Source of the DNA: CAZDET01 sp964504335
GTDB lineage: Bacteria; Bacteroidota; Bacteroidia; Chitinophagales; Saprospiraceae
DNA: 64,000 nucleotides
Assembly (NCBI GenBank): GCA_964504335.1
Contig: CAZDET010000007.1
Span: 62,001 to 126,000 of the forward strand
Reading direction: 5' to 3'
Shown here: positions 27,144 to 35,780 of the stretch, in pieces
Position numbering within the stretch: position 1 is the first letter of the stretch
Layout of the letters: every line of letters begins with the position of its first letter
Notes under the pieces: model-generated
Seen by the model: only the letters and a program-made list of their open reading frames with translations
Told to the model about the DNA's origin: nothing
Databases searched by the model: none
Position numbers and translations under genes: made by a program

Positions 27144-29309
27144 ATGGATAGAGTAGCGGTTCGGTTTTCATTGGTTGCATTTTACTTGCTGGCCAGCTTA
27201 TCAGGGCAAACCCGGGATCAACCGGGTATCGATTCTCTCTTACAACTCCTGAAGACAGACATATCGGACAAGAAAAAGGTAGAAGTCTACGTGGAAATTG
27301 CTAGTTCCTACCAGAACTACGATTCTTTGAAGACTGCCTGGTACGGGAATAAAGCCATTGAATTGGCCCGTGACCTCAACTTCGCGGAAGGCACCATCGA
27401 TCCTTTATATCCCATCGGAGTGACCACCATGCGCCAGGGACATTACGCGGAAGCAGAGCAACTGTTTACCCGGATGGCAGACCTTGCCATCACCAACAAC
27501 TACCAAAAGGGAAAGGCCGGTGCCTTTTACGGTTTGGGGTGGCTTAATTGTTACCGGGGAAAATACGAACAGGCACTCAATTACCTCATTCGATCCGTAA
27601 CCATCCTGGAAGAATTGGGAGATAAGAATGGATTGGCTTTAGGCTATAACATCATTGGAATTATTTTCGATAAACAAGGCAACTGCAATAGAGCACTTGA
27701 GTATTATTTCCTGTCGCTGGAAATCAATGAAGAACTAGGGAAAAAGGCTGGAATGGCTTCCAATCTTAGCAATATTGGTATTATTTACAAGAATCAAGGT
27801 AACTACGAAAAAGCCCTTGGGTATTATCGAAAAGCCCTGCAAATAAACGAGGAGATCGGCAGGAAGCGAGGAATGGCTTCCAACTACGGCAATTTAGGCA
27901 TGATATACTACAACCAGGACCACTATGAAGAAGCGCTGGACTATCACCTCCAAGCGCTGAAAATCAGGGAAGATCTGGGAGATAAAAGAGGCGTAGCCAG
28001 CAGCTATCACCAAATTGGCCAGGCGTACATGGAGTTGGGCGATTACACCCAGGCCCTGGAATACCTTTCGGGTTCCTTAAAGATTTACGAAGATATCGGC
28101 ATCAAGGCCGACAGGACTTATCCCATGATCTGTATCGGCGAAACGTATCGAAAGCGAAATCAACTGCCGAAGGCCAGAAAACACCTCCGTGCAGGAATTG
28201 ATTTAGCACAACAAACGGGACTTTTAACCAATGTTCGGGATGGTGCCAAACAACTGGCACAAGTTGAAAAAGAACTGGGCAACTACGAGGAAGCTTACAA
28301 AGCCCATGTCCTTTTTAAGCAAATGGCGGATAGCCTGAATAATGAAGAGAGAGTTAAGAAAATCACTCGATTGGAAGCGGAATACGAGTTCCGGAAGGAA
28401 AGAGATTCCCTCCAGTTTGCGCAGCAGCAGGAAATGATTCTGCTTGAAGAAGAAGCTAAACGAATGGAAAACCGCAAGCAGGCGATCTATATCATTTTGG
28501 GGCTGATTCTGATAACCGGGATCATTTGCTACGTAGCAATCAACCAGATTGTACAAAGGAAAAAGGTGGAGTCACTTCGCAATCACATTTCCAGGGATTT
28601 GCACGACGAGATTGGCTCCACCCTGTCCAGTATTTCGCTGTTTGGTACGGTGGCTAGTAAATCGATACAGGAAGCCCCCGACAAAACCTGTCAATTGCTA
28701 AAGCGCATCAATTCGAACGCCACCAATACGATTGAATCGATGAACGACATTGTTTGGGCCATCAAAACGGAGAACGATTCCATGCTGCACCTGGTTAACC
28801 GAATGCGTAGCTACGCCAGTGAAATAGAGGAAACCGGTGAATGGGAAATACAGATCCTTTACGATCCGGCAATCGGTGAAAAAAATCTGGATATGATCCA
28901 GCGACGCAATATTTATTTAATCTTCAAGGAGGCCCTGAATAATGCCGTCAAATACTCCGAGGGCAATGCGATTGACGTTGAGATAAGACCGGTTCAGAAT
29001 TCGATGCTCGTTGAAATTAAAGATAATGGACAGGGTTTTGAACCCAAACAAGCAATGCAAAATGGCTATTCATTCGGAGGGAATGGATTGAAGAATATGA
29101 AGAGGCGGGCCGCAGAGCTGGGTGGTGAATTGAGCATCATCTCCGCCTCCGGTCAGGGAACCCGCGTGAGCTTGCTGATTCACCCCAAACAGAACGTATT
29201 AAGCGCATCGTATTTTCCCTTTTTGCATCCAAAAACGCAAAGGTCACAACGGCCAGAAACATCGAAAAGATTTGGCTTTCATCCCATAGCTGAGGCGATA
29301 CACACCTGA
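27144..29309 (+). CDS. Tetratricopeptide-repeat sensor histidine kinase
   Basis: From ATG 27144 the product has 721 residues. A signal peptide (VAVRFSLVAFYLLASLSGQ) is followed by about six to seven TPR units of about 40 residues (for example LGYNIIGIIFDKQGNCNRAL and SNIGIIYKNQGNYEKALGYY). A coiled segment comes next, then a membrane helix at about 446-466 (AIYIILGLILITGIICYVAI). The phosphoacceptor motif DLHDEIGSTLSSISLFG has its His near 485, and a HATPase domain follows (KEALNNAVKYSEG, GGNGLKNMKRRAAELGG). The kinase core is nearly the same as in the two flanking propeller kinases, while the sensor part is different, so the three genes arose by duplication with sensor swapping. A GTG start at 27105 would prepend a response-regulator stub. 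Confidence 0.92.
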   Translation: MDRVAVRFSLVAFYLLASLSGQTRDQPGIDSLLQLLKTDISDKKKVEVYVEIASSYQNYDSLKTAWYGNKAIELARDLNFAEGTIDPLYPIGVTTMRQGHYAEAEQLFTRMADLAITNNYQKGKAGAFYGLGWLNCYRGKYEQALNYLIRSVTILEELGDKNGLALGYNIIGIIFDKQGNCNRALEYYFLSLEINEELGKKAGMASNLSNIGIIYKNQGNYEKALGYYRKALQINEEIGRKRGMASNYGNLGMIYYNQDHYEEALDYHLQALKIREDLGDKRGVASSYHQIGQAYMELGDYTQALEYLSGSLKIYEDIGIKADRTYPMICIGETYRKRNQLPKARKHLRAGIDLAQQTGLLTNVRDGAKQLAQVEKELGNYEEAYKAHVLFKQMADSLNNEERVKKITRLEAEYEFRKERDSLQFAQQQEMILLEEEAKRMENRKQAIYIILGLILITGIICYVAINQIVQRKKVESLRNHISRDLHDEIGSTLSSISLFGTVASKSIQEAPDKTCQLLKRINSNATNTIESMNDIVWAIKTENDSMLHLVNRMRSYASEIEETGEWEIQILYDPAIGEKNLDMIQRRNIYLIFKEALNNAVKYSEGNAIDVEIRPVQNSMLVEIKDNGQGFEPKQAMQNGYSFGGNGLKNMKRRAAELGGELSIISASGQGTRVSLLIHPKQNVLSASYFPFLHPKTQRSQRPETSKRFGFHPIAEAIHT

Positions 29310-29408
29310 TCCAACTTGACCGATCCAGGCGAAAGGGGTAGCCATTTTTGATCAATGGTTGATTTCGGGTCCCTTCCGAATCGCCGGAGAATATGCTTAT
29401 TTTAGGAC

Positions 29409-32400
29409 ATGGAAATGTTGCCGGCGAAAATCATTAGATGGTCTGTCATGCTGCCTTTTTGTTGGGCACTGGTGCTAGCAGGCTTCCTTCCCTCCCGGAT
29501 GGTCGCTCAGGATACGCTGCCAGTGGTGGAATTGCACATGGAGCATTTGGGAGTAAAGGAAGGATTGTCCGCCGGGATGGTCTACAAAATTGCTCAAGAC
29601 CAAAAAGGCTATCTCTGGCTGGCCACGAGTGAAGGCCTCAACCGATACGACGGGTACCGGATCAAAACGTACGAGCACAACGCCAACGATTCGCTTTCAC
29701 TACCGGAAGACCACGTCACGAATGTCTTTGTAGATTCGAGGAATTGGCTGTGGCTCACGACTCGCAATAAGGGGCTGGCCGTGATGGACTTTGAAAGTGA
29801 AAGTTTTTTCCCACTCGATGTACCCGGTAGCGAGAACCCGAGTTATAACATCAAAGAAGATCAATGGGGAAATATCTGGATAATTGGTGGTAAGCCTCAG
29901 AAGGTCGTCCAAATTCCGCCTGAAATGAGGTCGCCGTCCGCCCTAAAGGATTTCGATCAATCCCTCCTAGTACGCTCCCCCCATGAAGTGTTTAGAGGAC
30001 TTCCCAAAGGGGCGCACATGCAGCAGGTGGTACTGTCTCAACAACATGGTCTGTGGTTCTTGCACAAGGACTCCCTTGTCAATTATAAGTTGGATTTCGA
30101 AAATAAGTCGGCACAACTTCAATTGAGCTATCCGGTGGATCGAGGGGGGAGTATCGATGTTGTTCGACGTAAAGGCTTTCTTATCGAAGATGTTGCCAAC
30201 GATCGGTTACTGTTTTTTGGGGGGAGGCATGTTTATGAAATCGATCCCACAACAGGAGCCGTTCAAAAAATGGTTTCCCTGCCCCCCAACCCGGAGTTTT
30301 TGATTCGACACGAAGTGTTAGTCCCGCATATCGTAGATAGAAGGAGCCAGGTATGGTGCTCGAGCATCGATGGTCAGTACGGTATATATGTGTTGGATCT
30401 AAAAACCGGTCATTGGAAGCCGATCAAAAGAGCGGGGGCGAAAAAGATCATCTTAGAACTTGGCCTCAGTAACCGGATTTTGGAAGATCGGCACGGGGTA
30501 ATTTGGTTTCCCACCAGTGGGTACGGAGCATTCAAACATACCCCCGCTCATGCTGCTTTTAACTATTGCGGGAATGAACACGAAGGGCCAAGCCTGGGCA
30601 GTTTTGTGGATCTGCGGCACCGGCAAATTGGGCAGATCAGGGGTGAGAATTCGTTTTTGGATCTGGGAACCGGAAAATCCGCTAATCTATTTGATAATGA
30701 TCAGTTAGGCGGCTACTTAATTTCTTTGGTCAGAGATGACAATGGTCACATCTGGATATCCTCCGGCACTTCCCTAAATCCGGCGACCTTCCAATTGCAC
30801 AAATACGATAGTACGGAAAAGCTTTTACAGCAATTCCCCAGGAGGAAACTGCAGGAGGGGCCATTTGCTGCAGGGGATTTGTTGTTTGGAGCAGATCGCA
30901 CTTTATGGTCGGTGGTTTCTAATAATTTGGAAATGGGGCAGACCTACCTGCCGCATGTTTATCTAGACTGCTGGCAACCGGAAGGCACGGCATCTCCGCG
31001 AAGGTTTGTTTTTGAAGCACCTTCCAATGGATATGTGTTTGGAAAGTGCCAGGCAATCATTCAAGGGGCTGATCGCAACATATGGATTGGCTTGAATGAG
31101 GGGGGGCTCCTGGTATTCGATCCCCAAAGAGAAAGCTGGCGGCATTTTTCATATCTGCCCTCAGACTCGTCTTCGATACCCAGCAATCGCGTGTATTCTA
31201 TCTTGCCGGACCCTCAAGCGCCCCTCCGAACTATGTGGGTGGGCACCTCGAAAGGGCTTGCCAAAATGGATATAGCGTCGGGTACCTTTACCACCATCAC
31301 GCCGGAGCAAGGGCTGCCGGATGAGGTGATTTACGGCATCCTGGCGGATGAACGGGATAACCTGTGGCTCAGTACCAACCACGGGCTGTGTCGCTTTGAT
31401 CCGGTTGCTATGGATATGCAAATTTACACGGAAGAAGATGGGCTCCAGCACACGGAGTTTAACCGAAGGGCCTATTTGAAGAATGCTGACGGAACCTTGT
31501 TTTTTGGTGGGGTAGGCGGGCTAACTTCGTTTGATCCCGAGGACCTGTATGTGGAGAGCCCTCCGGCGGTAGTAGTGATCAACGGCATTCGGTTGAACAA
31601 CGAGTCGGTAGAGTTCCTCAAACCCTATCTGGCAAAGGAAGACCCTCCTGTACTCGAGGCACCGGTTGAATACCTATCGGAAATTGTACTCGATTACCAT
31701 CAGCGATTCCTTACATTCGAATTTACGGCACTCGACCTGACGCGCCCGTCCAATAACCGCTACCGATGCAAGCTGGAAGGATTTAGTGATAGCTGGACGG
31801 CACCGAGCTCTCAGCCGGAAATCACCTTCACCAATCTGGCTCCCGGCAGTTACACGTTTTGGGTTCAGGGGAGCAATTACCAGGGGGAGTGGAATGAGCA
31901 ATATGCCAAAGTTGATTTGAGAATACGTCCTCCCTGGTGGGGTACCTGGTGGTTTCGGCTTTCTACGCTTTTGTTGGTTGGGGCCGGGATCTATGCCTTT
32001 ATCCGATTTAGGATGCAGACGAAACAAAACCTGCTGGCGATTCGCAATCGGATTTCTGCCGACCTTCATGATGAAATCGGATCGACCCTGTCCAGTATTT
32101 CCCTTTTTGGCCTCGTCGCAGAAAGGTCCATTGATAGCGACCCCAAAAAGGCACATCAGTTACTGAAGCGAATCAACTCCAATGCGATGAAGACGACGGA
32201 GTCGATGAATGATATCGTCTGGGCCATCAAATCGGAGAACGATTCCATGCTCCATCTGATTAATAGAATGCGCGGCTACGCCAGTGAAATTGAGGACACG
32301 AGGGAATGGGATATTCAAATCCGTTATGATTCCGGTATATTGGAGCATCACCTGGACATGATCCAACGGCGAAACATCTATTTGATTTTTAAAGAAGCCG

Positions 32401-32684
32401 TCAATAACGCGATAAAGTATTCCGAAGGAGATGCCATTAACATTGAAATAAAATGGGTGAAAGGTTTGAAGCATATTGAAATAAAAGACAACGGAAAGGG
32501 GTTTGATCCCGAAAAAATCCAGGAAAATGGGCATTGGTTTGGGGGCAACGGATTGAAGAATATGGAACGGCGGGCGACAGAGTTGGGTGGTAAACTGCAA
32601 ATTATCTCGGCCCCAGGTCAAGGAACCAGTGTGGTACTGTTTTTTAACCCCAGCCACGCCCCCAAAACTCATTGGGTTCAATGA
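29409..32684 (+). CDS. Propeller/Y_Y_Y sensor histidine kinase, paralogue 2
   Basis: The product has 1091 residues with the same architecture as 23756-27019. It has a signal peptide (LPFCWALVLAGFLPSRMVAQ), a propeller (DQKGYLWLATSEGLNRYDGY; ERDNLWLSTNHGLCRFDP), a Y_Y_Y domain (SYTFWVQGSNYQGEW), a membrane helix after RPPWWGTWWF (about 845-865), the phosphoacceptor DLHDEIGSTLSSISLFG with His near 883, and a HATPase domain (EAVNNAIKYSEGDA; GGNGLKNMERRATELGG). The upstream sequence GGAGAATATGCTTATTTT resembles that of paralogue 1. The LuxR-type regulator starts 50 nt downstream and is the likely phosphorylation partner. Confidence 0.93.
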   Translation: MEMLPAKIIRWSVMLPFCWALVLAGFLPSRMVAQDTLPVVELHMEHLGVKEGLSAGMVYKIAQDQKGYLWLATSEGLNRYDGYRIKTYEHNANDSLSLPEDHVTNVFVDSRNWLWLTTRNKGLAVMDFESESFFPLDVPGSENPSYNIKEDQWGNIWIIGGKPQKVVQIPPEMRSPSALKDFDQSLLVRSPHEVFRGLPKGAHMQQVVLSQQHGLWFLHKDSLVNYKLDFENKSAQLQLSYPVDRGGSIDVVRRKGFLIEDVANDRLLFFGGRHVYEIDPTTGAVQKMVSLPPNPEFLIRHEVLVPHIVDRRSQVWCSSIDGQYGIYVLDLKTGHWKPIKRAGAKKIILELGLSNRILEDRHGVIWFPTSGYGAFKHTPAHAAFNYCGNEHEGPSLGSFVDLRHRQIGQIRGENSFLDLGTGKSANLFDNDQLGGYLISLVRDDNGHIWISSGTSLNPATFQLHKYDSTEKLLQQFPRRKLQEGPFAAGDLLFGADRTLWSVVSNNLEMGQTYLPHVYLDCWQPEGTASPRRFVFEAPSNGYVFGKCQAIIQGADRNIWIGLNEGGLLVFDPQRESWRHFSYLPSDSSSIPSNRVYSILPDPQAPLRTMWVGTSKGLAKMDIASGTFTTITPEQGLPDEVIYGILADERDNLWLSTNHGLCRFDPVAMDMQIYTEEDGLQHTEFNRRAYLKNADGTLFFGGVGGLTSFDPEDLYVESPPAVVVINGIRLNNESVEFLKPYLAKEDPPVLEAPVEYLSEIVLDYHQRFLTFEFTALDLTRPSNNRYRCKLEGFSDSWTAPSSQPEITFTNLAPGSYTFWVQGSNYQGEWNEQYAKVDLRIRPPWWGTWWFRLSTLLLVGAGIYAFIRFRMQTKQNLLAIRNRISADLHDEIGSTLSSISLFGLVAERSIDSDPKKAHQLLKRINSNAMKTTESMNDIVWAIKSENDSMLHLINRMRGYASEIEDTREWDIQIRYDSGILEHHLDMIQRRNIYLIFKEAVNNAIKYSEGDAINIEIKWVKGLKHIEIKDNGKGFDPEKIQENGHWFGGNGLKNMERRATELGGKLQIISAPGQGTSVVLFFNPSHAPKTHWVQ

Positions 32685-32733
32685 TTTCCTTGCATTAAAA
32701 ATGCCACTAATTTTGAACTATGAAAACTGAGCT

Positions 32734-33372
32734 ATGGTAAGAGTTGCTGTATTTGACGATAATGATTCTCGCAGAGACGGGTTGAAGTTGCTTCTAAACG
32801 CCATGGAAGACATGGAGTGCGTAGGGGCATTTGAAGACTGCCGCAATGTGGTTGAACGGGTAAGGAGCATCAATCCGGATGTCGTCTTGATGGACATCAA
32901 TATGCCGCACGTGGATGGCATAGAAGGCGTGAAACTTCTAAAAGAAGCGTTCCCGGAGCTCAAGATTATCATGCAAACCATCTTCGAAGATGAGGATAAG
33001 ATTCTGGCGGCCATCTCAGCTGGAGCCGATGGATATATCCTGAAGCAAAAATCTCCGATCAAGCTCATTGAAGGCATTCAGGAAGTGCTGGATGGAGGCG
33101 CTCCGATTACCCCTACAGTAGCCGGGAAAATACTCAAATTATTCAGTGGACGAGTAAGCATCCCGTCGGAGGAAGAAAAAATACAACTGACGAAGCGCGA
33201 ACGCGAAATATTGAATTTACTGGTAGAAGGCTACAGCTATAAAATGATCGCGGCAAAATGCTTTATTACTTACGCTACGGTTAATACTCACGTTTCCAAT
33301 ATTTACGAAAAACTTCAGGTGAAATCCGTATCTGCTGCGGTGGCAAAGGCGTTGCGGGAACGATTGGTGTAG
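32734..33372 (+). CDS. LuxR/NarL-type response regulator
   Basis: The product has 212 residues. A receiver domain spans 1-120: the acidic pair is in VAVFDDNDSR, the phosphoacceptor Asp is in DVVLMDINMPHVDG at about 54, and the conserved Lys is in ADGYILKQKSP. The LuxR-type helix-turn-helix at about 145-210 reads LTKREREILNLLVEGYSYKM and TYATVNTHVSNIYEKLQVKS. It ends a row of three sensor kinases and is the only complete regulator there, so it may serve all three. Target promoters are not identifiable. Confidence 0.95.
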   Translation: MVRVAVFDDNDSRRDGLKLLLNAMEDMECVGAFEDCRNVVERVRSINPDVVLMDINMPHVDGIEGVKLLKEAFPELKIIMQTIFEDEDKILAAISAGADGYILKQKSPIKLIEGIQEVLDGGAPITPTVAGKILKLFSGRVSIPSEEEKIQLTKREREILNLLVEGYSYKMIAAKCFITYATVNTHVSNIYEKLQVKSVSAAVAKALRERLV

Positions 33373-33490
33373 GATAGCCTCCGTACTCTTTTCCTGTTAT
33401 ACAAATAAGCCTCATTCAGAGTGAACTTCTAGCGCCATAGAAGAACGGCTTTGTAATGAGCACCCGTTTCAAATAATTGGCTTATACGTG

Positions 33491-33577
33491 ATGCAGAATG
33501 GTTTGGGAGCGTCCCAAATCGCTTTGGTCAGTATTACCCTCGGATTAATGATGGCCGAAATGGCTAAAAAAAATTAA
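33491..33577 (+). CDS. Tiny ORF directly before the thioredoxin-like gene, doubtful
   Basis: Twenty-eight codons (MQNGLGASQIALVSITLGLM ... MAEMAKKN) end 2 nt before the next ATG. The frame stays open upstream without an ATG and reads protein-like (IEERLCNEHPFQIIGLYV). It is a hydrophobic peptide with a polar tail. It could be a small membrane peptide, a decayed gene end or chance. The rest of the gap from 33373 shows nothing clear. Confidence 0.22.
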   Translation: MQNGLGASQIALVSITLGLMMAEMAKKN

Positions 33578-33579
33578 AA

Positions 33580-34044
33580 ATGGGAAATGACACATTTATT
33601 ATGGAATTACCGGGATGGAATGCGTTGACGCTTGATGGGAAATCCGCTCCACCGTTGAGGAATTTCCAGGACAAAATTTCGCTGTTGCTTTTTTTCAATA
33701 TTGGTCATTGGGAATGCAAGGAAGTGGCCCTGCCACTTTCGAGAAAGTTATGGGATAGGTTCTCGGAACTAAATATCATCGGAGTGCACGCTCAAGGGGG
33801 GGCTATTGACTATCTCCCCAATCAGGTGCGCTACGTAATCGAAAAAAAGCAGATTCCGTATCCGGTGTTTCAGGATCAACAGCGGAAGACCTTTTCAAGG
33901 TTTAGCGTCTCTCGTATGCCTTACTGGATATTGCGGAGTAAATCCGGGCAAATCATCAAATCGGTGGAAGGAGTGAACCCAGTGGCTTTGGAAGAATTAA
34001 CTATTGTGCTGGAAGCATTATTTTACGGCTATTCGTACAGGTGA
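33580..34044 (+). CDS. Thioredoxin/AhpC-like fold protein lacking the CxxC pair
   Basis: The product has 154 residues. The fold signatures are FQDKISLLLFFNIGHWECKE (strand plus active-site loop), LNIIGVHAQGG and FSVSRMPYWILRSKSGQIIK (cis-Pro loop and last strands), matching redoxin or TlpA-like proteins. The active-site loop has a single Cys (HWEC) where WCxxC is expected, so a normal disulfide reductase function is unlikely; a peroxiredoxin-like or structural role is possible. No signal peptide, so it is cytoplasmic. It is followed by the 101-bp palindromic element. Confidence 0.7.
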   Translation: MGNDTFIMELPGWNALTLDGKSAPPLRNFQDKISLLLFFNIGHWECKEVALPLSRKLWDRFSELNIIGVHAQGGAIDYLPNQVRYVIEKKQIPYPVFQDQQRKTFSRFSVSRMPYWILRSKSGQIIKSVEGVNPVALEELTIVLEALFYGYSYR

Positions 34045-34136
34045 TAATCCCACTTTTCAATTGCGATCTAACCCCTGTATTTGGATCGTCCGTCTAGAAA
34101 AAGGACAACTCCTCCACGCGGCACATAAAATAATCC

Positions 34137-34237
34137 CCTTCTTTGACAATTTTTGTGGTCGACACAAAACTGATGGCCTAAAAGGATTGAAGGCAGAGGA
34201 TTTGTGTCGATATAACCACGAAAATTGTCAGAGAACC
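34137..34237 (-). repeat. 101-bp palindromic element, copy B (inverted relative to copy A)
   Basis: This is the exact reverse complement of 10237-10337 over 101 bp, with the match ending on both sides. It carries the same terminal inverted repeats (TGACAAT at 34144 and ATTGTCA ending at 34230). It lies 13 nt before the start of the SMP-30-like gene, so its right end forms the 5' leader of that gene and could influence its expression. Confidence 0.9.
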
Positions 34238-34250
34238 AATAATCCGAAAC

Positions 34251-35267
34251 ATGAAGTATATCATTCTCTCGTTTGTTGCTTTCCTGGGTTTTTCCTGCAA
34301 TCGAACTGGAAACCAGGCCGACTCGGAGCCATTGTATCCGGTTATTGGAGTCATAGAACGAATGGATGCATCGATGGACCGCATCATACCTCCGAATGCC
34401 CAAATCGAACAGATCGCGGGTGGACTAACGTGGGCAGAAGGCCCGCTTTGGGTGGAGGAGCATCAAATGCTATTGTGCTCGGATGTGAAAATGGATCGAA
34501 TTTACCGGTGGACGGAAGAAGATGGATTATCCGTATTCATCGAGCCCTCCGGATTTACCGGAGATTCTACGGATAGCCGGGAAAAAGGGAGTAACGGCTT
34601 GGTGCTGAATCCTCAGGGGGAGCTAGTCATGTGTCAGCACGGCAATCGCCAAATTGCAAAAATGGATGCGGAGCTGACCAATCCTCAACCCAAATTTCTA
34701 CCGCTGGTGGATAACTACCAGGGCAAAAAATTCAATAGTCCCAATGATTTAATTTACGATTCCGCCGGTAATTTGTATTTCACCGACCCTCCGTTCGGCC
34801 TCAGTGAAGCTTTGGAGGATGACCCCAAGAAAGAATTGGATTTTCAAGGCATCTACAAATACGATACGCAAGGCAAACTAACATTGATGACCACGGTGGC
34901 GAGTCGGCCCAATGGGCTGGCGTTATCCAATGATGAACAAACCATGTACGTCGCCAATACAGACGAAAACAAGGCGGTATGGTATGCATTCGAGGTACAG
35001 GAAGACACCCTGATAAATGAACGAATTATTTACGACGCGACGTCTTTGATTGGGAAAGAAGTAGGATTTCCCGACGGGGTAAAGGTGGACGATAAAGGCA
35101 ATATTTTCACGGCAGGCCCCGGTGGGATTTGGATATTTTCAAAAGACTTTAAATTGTTGGGAAAAATAAAGCCCGGTTTATGGGCTTCCAATTGCAATTT
35201 CAATAGCGACTATTCGGTGCTGTACATTACGGCGGATGATGATTTGCTGAGGGTACGATTGAAGTAG
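34251..35267 (+). CDS. SMP-30/gluconolactonase family lipoprotein
   Basis: The product has 338 residues. A lipoprotein signal (MKYIILSFVAFLGFSC) is followed by a six-bladed propeller. Family motifs are GGLTWAEGPLWVEEHQMLLC (metal Glu), FNSPNDLIYDSAGNLYFTDP (metal Asn and active-site region), VASRPNGLALSNDEQTMYVA (metal Asn) and VGFPDGVKVDDKGNIFTAGP (catalytic Asp). All expected metal ligands look present. Members are lactonases of sugar acids; here it would act in the periplasm or at the outer membrane. The palindromic element copy B sits immediately upstream. Confidence 0.9.
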   Translation: MKYIILSFVAFLGFSCNRTGNQADSEPLYPVIGVIERMDASMDRIIPPNAQIEQIAGGLTWAEGPLWVEEHQMLLCSDVKMDRIYRWTEEDGLSVFIEPSGFTGDSTDSREKGSNGLVLNPQGELVMCQHGNRQIAKMDAELTNPQPKFLPLVDNYQGKKFNSPNDLIYDSAGNLYFTDPPFGLSEALEDDPKKELDFQGIYKYDTQGKLTLMTTVASRPNGLALSNDEQTMYVANTDENKAVWYAFEVQEDTLINERIIYDATSLIGKEVGFPDGVKVDDKGNIFTAGPGGIWIFSKDFKLLGKIKPGLWASNCNFNSDYSVLYITADDDLLRVRLK

Positions 35268-35276
35268 CAGCTTAAA

Positions 35277-35780
35277 CTACGAGCCAGGGATTCGCTCCAA
35301 CACCACGAAGGTATAATTTGCCTCGTTCCGATCGTCGGCCGGATGCGCTTCGCGTTCGATTTCCGTCCATTCGCCGGGGGGAATTTCCGGGAAGAAGGCA
35401 TCGGCCTCTTCGATGAGGAGATCGACCTCCGTCACGTACATTCGATTGAGCAGGGGCAGGCTTTTTTGGTAGATCTCGCCACCGCCGATGATGAAGGCTT
35501 CTTCAGAATCCACTTCCGCCGCAAATTCGAGGGCTTCCGCCAAATTTCGGGCGATCCGGATGCCGGAGGCTGCGTAAAAGGGGTCGCGCGTAAGCACGAT
35601 ATTCGTCCGTTTAGGTAGTGGCCGGCCGATGCTTTCAAAGGTTTTCCGCCCCATGATAACCGGATGCCCGAGGGTTCGGCGCTTGAAGTACTTCAAGTCG
35701 GCCGGCAGGTACCAGGGGATGTTTCCGTCTTTTCCGATGGCCCGGTTGCGGTCGTGGGCTACGATGGCGCTGATGATCAA
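35277..35780 (-). CDS. folA: Dihydrofolate reductase
   Basis: The product has 167 residues and reduces dihydrofolate with NADPH. Signatures: MIISAIVAHDRNRAIGKDG, then NIPWYLPADLKYFKRRTLGH (substrate site), VIMGRKTFESIGRPLPKRTN (NADPH site), and AFIIGGGEIYQKSLPLLNRM. The start codon is TTG at 35780, since no in-frame ATG lies nearby; it overlaps the TGA stop of glyS by 4 nt, so translation is probably coupled to glyS. The gene converges with the SMP-30-like gene, 9 nt apart. Confidence 0.95.
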   Translation of the reverse strand: MIISAIVAHDRNRAIGKDGNIPWYLPADLKYFKRRTLGHPVIMGRKTFESIGRPLPKRTNIVLTRDPFYAASGIRIARNLAEALEFAAEVDSEEAFIIGGGEIYQKSLPLLNRMYVTEVDLLIEEADAFFPEIPPGEWTEIEREAHPADDRNEANYTFVVLERIPGS

